Below the pieces are notes generated by a model. The model did no database searches. It was given only the letters and a program-made list of their open reading frames with translations, and had not been told where the DNA came from. 64,000 nucleotides of DNA from Isoetes taiwanensis (Eukaryota > Streptophyta > Lycopodiopsida > Isoetales > Isoetaceae): assembly GCA_021234155.1 (NCBI GenBank), contig JAJEKV010000105.1, positions 1,211,884-1,275,883 on the forward strand, given 5' to 3'. Position 1 is the stretch's first letter. Every line of letters starts with the position of its first letter. Positions 21,783 to 33,891 of this stretch are shown piece by piece. The translations under genes were made by a program, and so were the position numbers.

Positions 21783-23685
21783 TGAGCCATGTATTCTCCA
21801 AATAGGCGCCACCGCCTAGGCCGAAGGCGCCAAGCCTAAGCCCTTCAGGGGCTAGCATCAGATCTGCACCCGGGGAGTTTACGCCTCGGAGTAAGCCAAA
21901 TCCGCCCCGCTTTTAAGCCATCTACGCAAGACCACGGCCCGGTGCGGCCAAGCCGCCGGATCCTCGCCGGCATCCGCCCAGCTCATACCTCGGCTCGGCG
22001 ATTTGCATGCAACAAGATTGGCCTGGGGTCTACCACCCGCTGCTCAAGCTCCCACCCCCCCTTTTACGATTTCCGCGAGATCACGGGCCGCCTAGAATCT
22101 TGGCGCTTAGGCGCCGGCCCGAAGCGATAGCGAGAGGCACCAACGCCCAGTTCAAGGCTGGTCCGGTTCCTGGGGCTCCTTTCTTATGGATCGATCCCAC
22201 TTACCCAGCATCTGGCATCAAGGTAGGGAGGCCGATCCGGCTTCCTCGACTTTGATTTAAGGCCTCGGGTTCGGTTTTGGCGGCCTGGTTGAATTTATAC
22301 TGCGGCCCGAGGGTTTGGTTTTGGCACCTGTCTCTTGTCTCTGCAGCCTCCTATCTATCGAGGGCCCAGGTCTGCTTTGGTTGTGTTTGATTGATTTTCT
22401 TGCCCGGCTATATATCTCTCTATTCTTCTATCGTTTTACGCTTGCCTTGGCACGTTTCCTATTCCAAATTCGTTGCCCAATTACGGTCACATGCCTTTCT
22501 GGCGTCAAAACATGACCCATAAGATCAAAAGCGCATGGCGGGGAGACCGCCAAAGCAAAGAATCTCATTAAGGTGCCCATGCCATCCCTCCTGATAAGCC
22601 TTATGACCCCACAATTGAACCCTATCTTGGGCAGCCCTTCTTTTGGGCCTCGGCGTCCTCTCCTCATGCAATCGGCTTCTAATGCATCTTCGATTCTGCG
22701 ACCTTGGGCCGAGAATTGTTTTGCTTTCGGTTCCTTGCTTGCCCCAGGCGGTCGGGCTCCGCATGCTTCAATCTACCGTTACTTTCACGGAAACATCTGC
22801 TTTCGATTACCTTTAGATAGCGGATCACGGCTCTTAGAGATATTACTTGCGGTCGGAGGCCACAAATTTCGATGAAGCATAGCAATGTTCCATCGGCGTC
22901 GTACATGTACATGCCATGCCCAAAGAGGATATCTGGTATCTAGGTCCACCCAAACGCCAGGAGGATTGTTTTGCCCATCGTGCGGTGAGGTCCGCATTTG
23001 AGCCTCATCAAGCTCTGAGCATACATCGCCTGGGCCTCCGCATTGTAGGTCTTGAAGAGGCGAGTGACACTCTTGCTACAAACCGTGAGGTAGACCGTTT
23101 TTCATTTCAAGTGATGCACATCTGAGGCGAGAGGGCATCCTTTCGGCACATCGAGTTGGGCAACCGCGACCCGATAGCCCCAGACACTGCTAGTTTATTT
23201 TTGAGATGCCTTGTCCGTTGCACATTCTCGGCATGGCAATCACTTGAAAGGAACCGCCTTCTCCGTCGGGAAGACCTCACCCCCTACCGCAGCTCTGCGG
23301 GCGAAAGGAAGAATTATGTCGGGTTCGTTGAGGCTAAACTTCGTGAAGTGGGCCATTATATAGAGGGGGAGCTATCATCCGAGATCGGCCGGCCACTCTG
23401 ATCCGTGGGCAATTTCTGTATAGCCCTCGCTTTCGGTTCCATTTTGGTTTTGGTTTGGTTTGGCTTTTAGCTCCTCCTTTTCTTGTCTATATATTATTAT
23501 TTGGCATGGGGCATAGCCCCAAGTTCTGCCCAGGCTTATGCCCGCCGGGTTTCATTCTCGATATTGTAATTTGTTAGGGGGCTCAGCCCCCGAGTTCTGT
23601 TGGGGCTCATGCCCTCTTCTTGTGTTCTGGTCCCATAACCCGATTGGGTTCCGTGGACGTTAAAAATTTTTCCTTCCTTCCTTCC
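21783..23685 (+). mobile_element. GC-rich element with LINE-type 3' terminus (LINE C)
   Basis: GC-rich DNA that ends in CCGTGGACGTTAAAAATT followed by (TTCC)n, the same terminal sequence as LINEs A and D. The plus frame 23156-23401 (81 codons) looks like a real C-terminus (YRSSAGERKNYVGFVEAKL), and the frame at 22916-23125 may be upstream of it. Neither matches a family I recognise. The 3' UTR contains strong hairpins: GGGGCATAGCCCC (~23508) and GGGGGCTCAGCCCCC (~23577). Membership in the LINE family rests on the shared terminus only. Confidence 0.5.
23670..23685. repeat. (TTCC)n microsatellite tail
   Basis: Four TTCC units directly after the GTTAAAAA terminus of LINE C. Confidence 0.9.
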
Positions 23686-23914
23686 AAGACCCTCAATGTA
23701 TTAACCTTGCGCAATGGCCAACTATACTACAAAACAATGTACGAAAATAACAGATAAATAGGCCGATGTATTTTCCCAACAACTACAACAGCAAGAATTA
23801 TTGATTTACTCTTAAATAGCCAATACTTTTAATATTGGTTTTATACTAGCATAGTTGGTTATCATGTTAGTCTTACACACTAAAGGTCCCCAACTTAAAC
23901 TTGGATGGAAATTC

Positions 23915-24185
23915 AATATCATTCAATGGTCACAATAGTCAATCATTTCTAAACTGCAAGCGACCTGCTAACACTGATCTTCCATGTCAATTCAATGGTC
24001 ACAATATATTAAACTTGTCAGTTATTCCTAAAATGTCTCTTCCATGTCAACTCAATAGTCACAACATGTGAACCTTATCGTCTATTCTTGCTAACCCCCA
24101 TCTTTTGTGTCAATTCAACGGTAACAGCATGTGACCTGCTAACATTTGTTTACCAGTCAATTCAATGGTCACAACGGGTGAAAAT
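23915..24185. repeat. Degenerate ~60-bp tandem repeat
   Basis: Four to five diverged units sharing GTCAATTCAATGGTCACAA, each followed by a variable stretch with GACCTGCTAACA or similar. Confidence 0.7.
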
Positions 24186-25210
24186 CTAAGAATACATGAA
24201 GAAAAAACATTAACTCTAATAGTTTACAAGAAATTTATTGCGTAGCCTTGATTCTCTTCACAGACTCAAAGTTGAATTGTATCTAAGCATAGCAAATAAA
24301 ACCTGCAAATACAATTGTACATACTGCTGCATAGGGCCATACTTTACAGATCCAAAAAATGAAGCCAAAAGACATAATTTAAGGCAGAAAAAAAGGAGCA
24401 GGGCTGGAATTAAGAGCTGGAAGCTGCAGAGATGTCCAACGCAGAGCAACTATACTGGTATAAATCCTAAGAATAAAGCCACAATTATCAAGTTTTTTTT
24501 TGGGTCTTTTTTAAAAGATAAGTACATATACCAAGTCTTACTAGTTTGGTGGATCGAACTTTATGCCCTTTAGATGCCTTTTTTTTAATGGCATGACAAA
24601 GTGGCATTCTAAGAACAAGGATTCAAAAGTTTCGCAATTATGTGATGTCTGCTTGAACATTTGAGGCAGGGTCGCATACAGACTCAGGGGTGAGATTCCA
24701 CTATGGCAGTTCTTGACGTGGTAGTTTATGTCCGCAAATAAGGAAGAGCCATATTGCGAAATGCCGAAGGAACTCAGATTCCATTAATTAAGAGCGGCAA
24801 TTTAGGTTTGGCATTAGGTTCGGTTTAGTGTATAATTGCCAAAAATGCTGCTCTACTGAGAGATGAGGGTTGGGAGTTGGAAGTTCCAGCGTTAATACAA
24901 AGTTTAAGTTAATTGCCTTCCGCTGTGTGGAATCTCACCCTGATAGCAAAGTTTAAGTTAATTGCCTTCCACTGTGTGGAATCTCACCCATAATCAAACA
25001 GCTAAAATATATCCACCTGTTAAAAAAATCCAGCTGGCTGCAATGTGGATAGCCTTCGAAACCCTAGAGGGGCGTTTGTGCAAAATGCAAAAAATTCAAA
25101 AACTTCAAGAAAAGAAAAAAGGAAATATTTCCGTATTTAGCACTAGTCTTCCCAATAGCAAGGAAATGACCGAATGTCCAGTCTAAAACGGCACTTATTA
25201 TACCCCTTTT
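24186..25210. other. Intergenic DNA upstream of the phosphatase gene
   Basis: No gene supported. 24898-24990 holds a ~53-bp tandem duplication (CAAAGTTTAAGTTAATTGCC then TGTGTGGAATCTCACCC, one substitution). The 200 bases before 25210 may hold the promoter; I see no clear TATA box. Confidence 0.4.
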
Positions 25211-25214
25211 GAAT

Positions 25215-26304
25215 TTTGAAGTATAGCTCAGTTCTCTCTGTTTTCTTCGTCTTCTTCTTATTATTCGGGCATTGCAGCACAGTGTGCAAGCAGGCTTCTT
25301 GGCCTTGTCGATCTCCCAGCCTGCTCAATCTGCATAGTAAGTTCTTCGGTACCTCTTTTCTTCCCTTTCAGCTTGGTTTCAGAACGAAATGCTTTCTTTG
25401 TTTGGCTGCATTCTCCTTGTTCTTCCCATCCCCTTTGATCCTTCAAATCAAAATGCAGCCTTTTTGCTGCCCAATGACGCGAGTAGTCTCAAGATTCTGT
25501 TGAGATTCTACAGCTCTGGAAAACAAGTTTTTAGGTGTTGTTCGCCGTTCTTACGCCGAAGGAAGATGACTGATTTGTCTCTTGGCCAATGTCTTTCTTG
25601 ATGTCCAACTTGGTTTGTTTATCATGGGTTTGCATTTTTTTTTTGTTAGCTACGACATCCGAGCTAGTTAGGTTAAGCTCGAACTGGGTTGAGGAAAACT
25701 ACCGCCAAGAATTGTTGGGAGATATATGTATCCTCAACAAGCTATTCGAGGCACATTTTGTGATATACAGCTTTCGGATTCTCGTTGTGTTTAGTTCTTG
25801 TTCTCGACCAACAGGAAAATGCAAAGAGACTGTGGCCTCTGTTGCTGTATTTTCTGCGGCATTTTTGCAGCGAAGCTGAAGATTTTCGAAATGTGCAATT
25901 TCTATTTCTAGGGTTTAAGGGGTTTCATCATCTGGGCAGCTACGTAGACCCTTGAAGCTTACGGTCATGAACGGGGTGACATGTTTATGCTTGGCTGTAT
26001 TTAACCTACTTCAAGTATGTTTTGAGTGTAGTTGAACATTTTGTCAGACTTGATTTTGGTGGCGAGCAGTTCTTTTCTCCCTTACTTGCTGATTCTTTTA
26101 GGAGTCTAGAGAAAGGAAATAGTGAACCAGATCTTTTGTAAATTAAAACTGCAAATTCTTGCATATATATTGGCATTTTCTTCATCTTGGGCAGTGGAGT
26201 AATTTAACATGTTAATTGTATGATAAGCAGGTATGGTCAACATTAATTGTGGGAGCTAGCTTTCATCAGGTTGAAGATCTAGAGGGCTAGTTCTGTATTT
26301 GGAG
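25215..26304 (+). promoter_or_regulatory. Inferred 5' UTR and leader intron of the phosphatase gene
   Basis: A pyrimidine-rich leader (TTCTCTCTGTTTTCTTCGTC) is followed by a good donor (ATA|GTAAGT, intron from 25337). Acceptors lie at 26230 (AAGCAG|GT) and 26269 (TTTCATCAG|GT), just ahead of the ATG at 26305. A long intron in the 5' UTR is common in plant genes. The transcription start is not visible and this structure is inferred. Confidence 0.4.
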
Positions 26305-28570
26305 ATGCACAAAATGACTCATCCGAAAACAAAACCAAGAAAAGCATCTATTATGGATCAAGACCACCAAGTATACCCAAGCAAGAAAAGGAGAAAAGAG
26401 AGCAAAGAGGATGTTGAGACATTAATTACATCATCGGCGCGTAAGAAAAAGTCTGGTACCAGTGTTTTTTTAAACCACACTCTTCAAGTTATTATTTGTT
26501 CTCTTCGAGTTATTATTTGTTTTAACATATTTCCATTAAGTTATTACTATATTCGATTTTTATTCATCATATCTATGCGGTTGCATATGCGAAGTTAGCA
26601 ATTTTATTGGTTTTACTGATAAACAACCCCTTTTTTTTAAATGCAGAAGTTATCACTCCCTGCCTTCAGTCTCCACCAAAGCAACATTCATCTGAGAAAA
26701 AATCGGATTATTTAGGTGCTGTTAATTTGGATCAACTCCATTTGACTGCTCCAAACCTTGGCTGCCAGGTTCACTTTTTCTCTGTAAATTGCATTATGCA
26801 GGTCTTTCATGGCAATACTACAACTATACTTAAAGGTGGTTATTTGAAATTTCAGGATGGAACTATAGGCAATGCTTCTGAAATGACAACCACGGTTGCT
26901 GAAGCTGAAAATACATGTGCCACAACACGACCCTCACTTTTGGAGACTTTGTTTTCTCCTGTATTTCACTTGTTCAAAGGAATGGGTGAAGGATCAACAA
27001 GCTGTGTCAGCACTGGTAATGCAGGAGCTGCCCTAGTAAATTTTTGAAGTGTTTTGTTGGTTTTTAACATCTAATCCATTGATGCATCTGTGAATGACTG
27101 CCGGTATAGACAAGCCTCAGCTTGCAAATTCATCAAGAAATGTTGACCTCTGCTTTGGGAAAAAAAGCCAATGCATAATTCATCTTCCTTGTCTATTTAT
27201 CTAGTGGTTCTTATATGATATGCTTTGGAGTTTATGCTTGTAATTTGACATTTGTGAGTATTGGATTTTGAGTAACCTGCTTTTCAACAGTTGAACAAGT
27301 TGAGGGTCCCGACGAGGGGGTAGCTACTCTGTGGGGACAACAGAAACCGATTCTGGCCCTGCGCCCCTCCCTCTTGTTGACAAGGAGAAAACCTCAAATG
27401 CTTCTAGGCCTGAGATCGTGATACCTGGGTCTAGGACCCAATATGAAATAAAGATGTGTGCATTCAATGGAAGGGTGCAGCAGACAAACGAGCATGTAAT
27501 GAGTTCCGCTCAATGTTCTTCAGCAGAAAAGAAAGCTGGAGAATGTATTGAAACACCAGATACTGCCCAGGAATGTTACAAGATGACATCCAGAGTTGAT
27601 GCCATTACAATGGTCAATCACAAGGTTGATGATTCAGATTCTGATGATTATGCAGCAGAGGGTGCTTCGGAAGACAAGGATGATTTTGACGATTTTGATC
27701 CCTATCTCTTTATTAAATATCTACCTAGCCTGTCTGAGGTTGTCTCGCCCTGCCGTCCTATGCTGTTACCAAGGCAGACAAGGCGTTCTCCGCCAATCAC
27801 ACTGGTTCTTGATCTCGATGGTAATTACTTTTAAGATTGGATGTTTGATTGTGGTGCATGTTCTACTGGATAAAGCAAAAATTTCACTAATGTCATTTGC
27901 ATGATATTGCAGAGACTCTTGTGCATTCAACACTAGAACATTGTGATGATGCAGACTTCAACTTTCCTGTTTACTTCAATTTGCGACACACTGTATATGT
28001 TCGACGCAGGCCATACCTCAAGATGTTTATGGAGAAAGTTGCTCAGCTTTTTGAAATTATTGTTTTTACTGCAAGCCAGAGTGTATACGCAGAGCAGCTA
28101 TTAAATATCCTTGACCCAAAAAGAAAGCTAATTCGGCATAGAGTCTTCCGTGACTCTTGTGTATTTGTTGATGGAAATTATCTGAAGGATCTAAGCATTT
28201 TGGGAAGGGATTTGAAGAAAGTTGTCATTATTGATAATTCTCCTCAGGTATAATTTTTTTTATTTGTTGACTCATGTAACTTTGGCTATAGATCCCAATA
28301 AACTAATCTGTCTTTGTCTTCCTTGGATGATGACAGGCATTTGGTTTTCAAATAGACAATGGAATTCCAATTGAAAGCTGGTTTGATGATCAATCAGATT
28401 GCGCACTTCCAACACTCCTGCCATTTTTGGAGTCCCTTGTCGGCGTTGATGATGTCAGACCAATTATTGCAAAGAAATTTAATCTGCGCCAGAGAATTGC
28501 GGCTGCCTGTGAACCAGCATCGAAGTTTAACAGGCTCTTTCTTGAGCAATCTTGTAATGCAGTTTGCTAG
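26305..28570 (+). CDS. SCP1/FCP1-like small CTD phosphatase (SSP4/5-type)
   Basis: Exons 26305-26440, 26647-26768, 26856-27015, ~27305-27820, 27913-28247 and 28337-28570 give about 500 residues with GT-AG introns. The C-terminal half is the FCP1/NIF phosphatase domain. The catalytic DxDx motif is LDLDETLVHS, with DLD|E split by an intron. [49 protein letters not shown] and [20 protein letters not shown] follow in canonical order. The family dephosphorylates Ser of the RNA polymerase II C-terminal tail in the nucleus. The N-terminal half is basic, then acidic and disordered ([25 protein letters not shown]), as in the longer plant SCP-like proteins. The exon-4 acceptor is uncertain: the best AG (27290) is out of frame and 27304 is a weaker in-frame choice. 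The ATG at 26305 or 26314 could be used. Confidence 0.9.
26769..26855 (+). other. Stop-free 87-nt intron (possible retained intron/exitron) of the phosphatase gene
   Basis: The intron between CAG|GTTCAC and TTTCAG|GATGG is 87 nt, a multiple of three, with no in-frame stop. Retention would add 29 residues to the disordered N-terminal half. Which form dominates cannot be told from DNA. Confidence 0.5.
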
Positions 28571-30600
28571 TTGATTTGTTTGGCTAACCACAGCCATCTC
28601 CCTGACACAGATCAGGGTTGTGTATACCCCTTGAGCGCTCGCCATCTGGTTCAGTTTTGCTGTTGTAAAAATCATGTCACTACATGCATGTATTCTTCTT
28701 TATGAAGGGATGCCAGGTGCCTTGATAATCTCATTGTATGTTTAAATAAGCATCATATGCTCGGATATTCTTTCATATTAAACACATGGTGCAAAACGCA
28801 TATATAGTTGTTCAACTTTACCTAGCATTTGCAACTACCAATGTCATTGCTATAGGCTTTTAGACTCGGCACTTTTTTAGTTATCTAATGATAGGAAGGC
28901 GTGCATCTTTTTCTAGTTATCTAATGATAAAGGCGTGCATCATCTACTATTAAGAAAGAAATTACCTCTGCTATCATGTGAGAAAGTATTCCTGCACCAG
29001 TTTCTTGTACATTTCCTGCACCAGTTCCTGCACCACTATTACGTTAAGTGTAATTTTTGCACATTGACTTGTCATTCTACGCTCTAAAATGGGACTATTT
29101 TTGCATGTCATCTAATTATTGCCAATGACACAAGATGTACTGAAATGGGCATGGGTGGCATTAGCAATCCCATGCCAACAAACTTTGAAGATGGGATACT
29201 TATGGGGCCAATGATAATAATTACATTTAGAGCCACCTTATAAAATAACCCACCAAAACCTTATGCAAATTTTAGGTTATTTTGCAAGAGTGCCATCCAA
29301 AGGGATAAAATTTGATCCGGTTTTGAAGGGCGAAAATACTTTATGCCTTTTGCATGACAAGCTTTTCAAATTTCCCTTTCATATGCCGGTGTGTATGGTT
29401 CTCTGTGTTTCTTCAATTTTTAACAAAAATTCAAGCATGATTTTGAATAACGAGCAAAAAGCTATGGCATGATCAATTAACAAAATCGCCATTGCCTCTT
29501 CTATCTTTTGATTCATACCAATCCTTAAAACATGCTTGCCAATTATGGACTCAAATGGTGCATCCTATAATAATGACAAATCGCCTGGTGCATCAATGTC
29601 TCTAGGTTCATACAAGGACTTGATGAACTCTAGGATGGCGGAAACATTCATGCAAAAAATCGGGATGAATGGCGGTTTGTTGCAAGAACGCCAAAAGCCG
29701 CTGAAGTTAAAACAACGATGCCCTATGCTATTCTTTTGCAAGAACAAGGTTTTTGGCCTCTTTGATGTTTTTCATATTTCGATAGTGGTTGCACCACATG
29801 GATGATGTTGGATCTAGCTTGATTTGATATGGTTTGAATCTTTGGCGCTTGAAGCGATACGTGGAAGAGCATTGCACTAATGGTTTGCCCGTTGGAATAT
29901 TGAAAGGTTATTTTAATAATTCATGGAATATTCTATAAAAGCAACAATATCTCAATTATCGCTTTTCTCAAAAGATAAGATCTAACTTGGCCCAAAAAAG
30001 TTGGATTCGTCATTATCATGCACACATTAATGCCAATGCTAGATAATTACATTTAAGAGAACATCACCTTCTAAATATCCCACCAAAACCTCTATGCAAA
30101 TTTTATTGTTGGAGTGGTTATGTGCAAAAGTGCCATCATCGATTGTTTAAAGAGAACAATATTAGTAATCTTAAAGGGCGGAAGAATGAGTCTTATCATC
30201 GATTGCTTTAAGAGAACAATATTAGTGATCTTAAAGGGGAAAGAATCGGTCGACATTCGAGGTAGAGTTTTGACTCTTGACCTTGAGCTAATGTCTTTGA
30301 GCAAGTTAAAGATATATAGACAAAAGTGAGTTGCTTGTGATAATGCTACCTCCCTCCCGATTAAGCATATATACTTGACATTTTGGATCCACGAGATACA
30401 AAATAATGGATATTTTAAATGATATATATGAGGAAGAGATGGGAGGGTTAATGCACGAAACCTAATAGAAAAGCTTCTTGAGATCATTTGAGCCAAAATC
30501 CACATAGCAAATTACTTGAGAGTTCTAGATTCATTTGAACTCCTTCATTGTAAAAGAAATTTCCACAATATCAAGAATCAAACCTCCTACCCCAACACCA
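28571..30600. other. 3' flank and intergenic DNA with local duplications
   Basis: 28571-28680 is probably 3' UTR. 28877-28942 holds a 33-bp tandem duplication (TAGTTATCTAATGAT...AAGGCGTGCATC). 30125-30240 holds a ~55-bp tandem duplication (CATCGATTG.TTTAAGAGAAC then AATATTAGT.ATCTTAAAGGG). 29210-29280 and 30040-30105 are diverged direct repeats (ATAATTACATTTA...CCCACCAAAACC.TATGCAAATTTTA). The plus frame 29536-29805 has no domain that I recognise. Confidence 0.5.
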
Positions 30601-30627
30601 AAAAAAAAAAAAGATCCATTGGGTAAA

Positions 30628-31147
30628 AGCAACCTAAAACTCACAAATATAGCGGGTTGTTGTGCTCCATTGGGGCCCTAAAGGATGAATATCAAAAAAT
30701 AAATGCCCCAAATGCTCTTCAATGTCGATGCTAAGAAGTTCTTTGAAATACAAAAGTTATGGAATTTTCAGAGCAAATGTATGCAATATGTAGCAAAATA
30801 ACAGGGGGTTACTTTTGTAGCATAAAAATCTATAGCATTGCTTAAGATAACTTGCATGGATTTAAATAAGATCAGGTTTATCTAAGGTTTGCATAAGGTT
30901 CACAAAAAACAACAAGAAACTAAGAATAAAGCACTAACCTAGGAAGACCTCCAGACATATAGCGAAAAGCAGGAAAATTTACACAAAGAAATAAATAAAA
31001 AAATTAGAGAATCTTACAGGAATCGTCAAAGAAAGTAGAAAGAAAACTTGCAGCCCATAATTCTAGAAGTTCTACCGAAGAACTCCTCTCCTTCATCTTA
31101 TCTTATCTTATCTTCTTGGATCAAGCAATATTTGCATCAGGCCCCTG
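30628..31147 (+). repeat. Large direct repeat, copy 1
   Basis: About 520 bp, nearly identical to 33892-34367 (begins CCTAAAACTCACAAATATAG, ends near CAAGCAATATTTGCATCAGG). Copy 1 carries about 30 extra bases at 30787-30822, which contain the 26-nt satellite core, and an extra (TTATC)n near 31097. The copies lie 3.26 kb apart in the same orientation. The nature of the repeat is unknown; no coding capacity. Confidence 0.85.
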
Positions 31148-32460
31148 TAAAACTCGACTAGGGAACATCTTTAATTTACTCCCCAACTCCCATAGACGTG
31201 CCCATAGTAGGGCACGTCCAATGTGGAAGGCAAACCTTTGCTAGAGGCTGTCATATACTCCATTCCACTGCAGAATGGACCATATCGGCAAGATTGACAG
31301 GCCTACAGTGCGCAAAGCTTGGACTTGGGTTCGGCACTTATTTTTTATACATAGTAATAGTCACATGATTCTGTTGGAGCTGCTACCTCATTCCTGGCCA
31401 AAATAGAAAAGGTAGGCATTTTGCATTTGTCGGGCTTGGGTAATATGTAAACAACGCTTGCATAAGCGGTCCTTAGTCGGTACAATGAATCCTTCAAAGA
31501 AGAAGCTTGCATGGAAATTTTCTCGTTTGGTGGATGAGGAGGTTCTTCTACTATTCGAATTTGTACATTATAACCTTATAAGATAAAGTGGTGACACGTT
31601 CTTCAAGAATAAAGACATCTAATGAATTTGTGTAGAAGGCACTCATATAGTATCTCATTAACATATATAGAAGAATTGAATTGAAGAGAAGTGCATACAA
31701 AAGGGGAGGATATTTTAATGAATTTGTACAAAATGCATTTATCTGCTTTAAATGTCCCAAAAAATGATAGGAATGTCTTGAACATGATGGGAATGTCGTT
31801 TCAAACAACAATGTTGGAAGAACATGGCATGCATGCATGAAGATGACGCATTGGAACTTTTAATATTGTTTATCGTAAATTACGCACCCCACAAATTTGA
31901 GTTTTTAGTTAGTTAATACTCTTTATGCCATGATCTTTAGCATTTTTTTTAGAACATATAATTATTCCACACCAAGTCGTACATGAGACACACATCACAC
32001 ATGATGAGACTTGCGCTCACCCACTTTGATAGTGATTCTTGAGGCCGAGTGGGGGACACCCCAACCCAAAGGCCTCATTATGTCGTAATATAATTGAATT
32101 CAAGTATATGTTGTGATGATGAATTTCTAAGATCAGTGGCCATGGAAGGAAAATCTTAGTGCTAGCTTCTTCTTTGGATCAAACTTCTAAGAAAATTATA
32201 GGAATGTCCCGAGCATGATGGGAACATTGTTTCAAAATCAATGTTGTCAGAAGAACATAGCATGTACACAACATTGGAACTTACGTAGTTATGAAGATGA
32301 TATTATATCTAGCATATAGGTGATATTCTTTTAGCAAATTTGCCTAAGCACATGTCCCTCAGAGTTGAGGTTTTAATTAGTTAGTTAAGCAGTCTTTACA
32401 TCATATTATATTGCTTAGTTAGTAAGGAGTTCTTTAAGAAATTATTCCTTCAAAAGACAT
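31148..32460. other. Intergenic DNA with a diverged ~450-500-bp spaced duplication
   Basis: 31765-31860 (AGGAATGTCTTGAACATGAT...GAAGAACATGGCATG...CATTGGAACTT) resembles 32200-32285. The flanks beyond (GAGTTTTTAGTTAGTTAA versus GAGGTTTTAATTAGTTAG) also align. No gene supported. Confidence 0.45.
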
Positions 32461-32536
32461 GCTGGTCCTTATCTGTATTTGTTGGATAATATGTTTCCTT
32501 CCCACAAAACCAAAAAAACCACCCAACCCTTTGCTG

Positions 32537-32599
32537 CATCCATCCATCCATCCATCCATCCATCCATCCATCCATCCATCCATCCATCCATCCATCCAT
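32537..32599. repeat. (CATC)n microsatellite
   Basis: About 16 perfect tetranucleotide units. Confidence 0.97.
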
Positions 32600-33025
32600 T
32601 GTTTTTGGCATAGTCAGATACGTAATTGAGTCCCCCTGCTGCTAGACATAGTCGATACTTAATGGTGTGTTCATCTTTGCGAGAGATATATAAAAAGCTT
32701 ATGATAGTGGTATATTTTAATTTGAATTCCAGAATAGGAGCTATTAGGGTCAATTTGGCAACTTAAATTGAAAGCTTCAAAACGACCAGCAATTCACTAT
32801 AATAGTCAACTTTTCAAAGATGCTACATCTCGGCCCCGGGAATAGAAAGGAAGAACATCTTTCTTATATTATAATGTTATAGCATATGTCTTGGATTTGG
32901 ATCCTGCCTTAATTTGGACGGTTGAATTTGATCGATCAACGATGAAGATATGCATACGTACTTTCAACCAAAATTTTATCTTGACCATTGCTTCAATACG
33001 ACTCACTAAATTCAACGGTCAAAAT

Positions 33026-33502
33026 ATGAAACAAAGGAAATGGGAAGGGAAAAATGGAAGGAAAAAAGAAAGGAGGAAAAGAAAAGAAAAGAGAAAAGAG
33101 AAAAGAGAAAAGAGAAAAGAGAAAAGAGAAAAGGAAGGGGGAAACCAAGGAAAAAAAGGGGGAGAGGGAAAAGGGCAAAAGGAAAGGAAGAAGCAGAAAT
33201 GGAAAAATAAAAAATGGAAAAAGGGAAAGGGAAAAAAGAAAACAAAAGTGGGGAAGGGCAAAAGGGAAGAAGAAAAGGGAAAAGGAAAAAATGCCAAAAT
33301 TTACTCAATTCGATAGTCGAAAAGGAAAATGGAAAAAGGAAAAAGAAAAAAGGGAAGAGAAAAAAATGGAAAAAAAGGAAAGAAGGAAAAAGAGAAAAAA
33401 AGGAGGGAAATTAAAAGAGAAAAAATATAAAGCAAAAAGTAAAAAAGAAAAACGAGAAGAAAAAAAATGGATACAAGAAAAAAGGAAAAAGAAAAAAATA
33501 TG
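33026..33502 (+). repeat. ~480-bp purine-only tract (plus strand)
   Basis: Almost entirely A and G on the plus strand, including a (GAGAAAA)n array at ~33089-33133. Lys/Glu-rich open frames read through it are composition artefacts. Confidence 0.95.
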
Positions 33503-33891
33503 CTAACGCACTATAGGTTGCCCTTAAATCTGTTTGAAATGGAGAATGCAATTTGTTTTGAAATTTGAAATAATAAAAAATTGGCTGTAGCACAAGCTTA
33601 GCATAACAACAAGATGATTTGCTGCAATCGAGATTTGAGTAGGTTTGCAGCGCCTAGACTCAGATAGATTGTACTTGGCCTGTCCCCTATCGCCATCCTC
33701 TGATTTTGATGGTTCTGTTTCAAACGTTAATCTGTTGTGGTATTAGAGACTGTGTTGTATTGTCCATCTTTTTCCCACAGTGGCAATCCACAGCTTGAAG
33801 CCTTCATATTTATACAACTTACAAAGTAGAACATCTCCTTCTATCTCTTGATCCTCTTAAAATGTCGTCCATCCTTGCAGCACATAAATCT

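Noticed and set aside
32891-33506. Lys/Glu-rich and Phe/Ser-rich long open frames
   Set aside because: Produced by a purine-only tract that lacks stop codons by composition on either strand.
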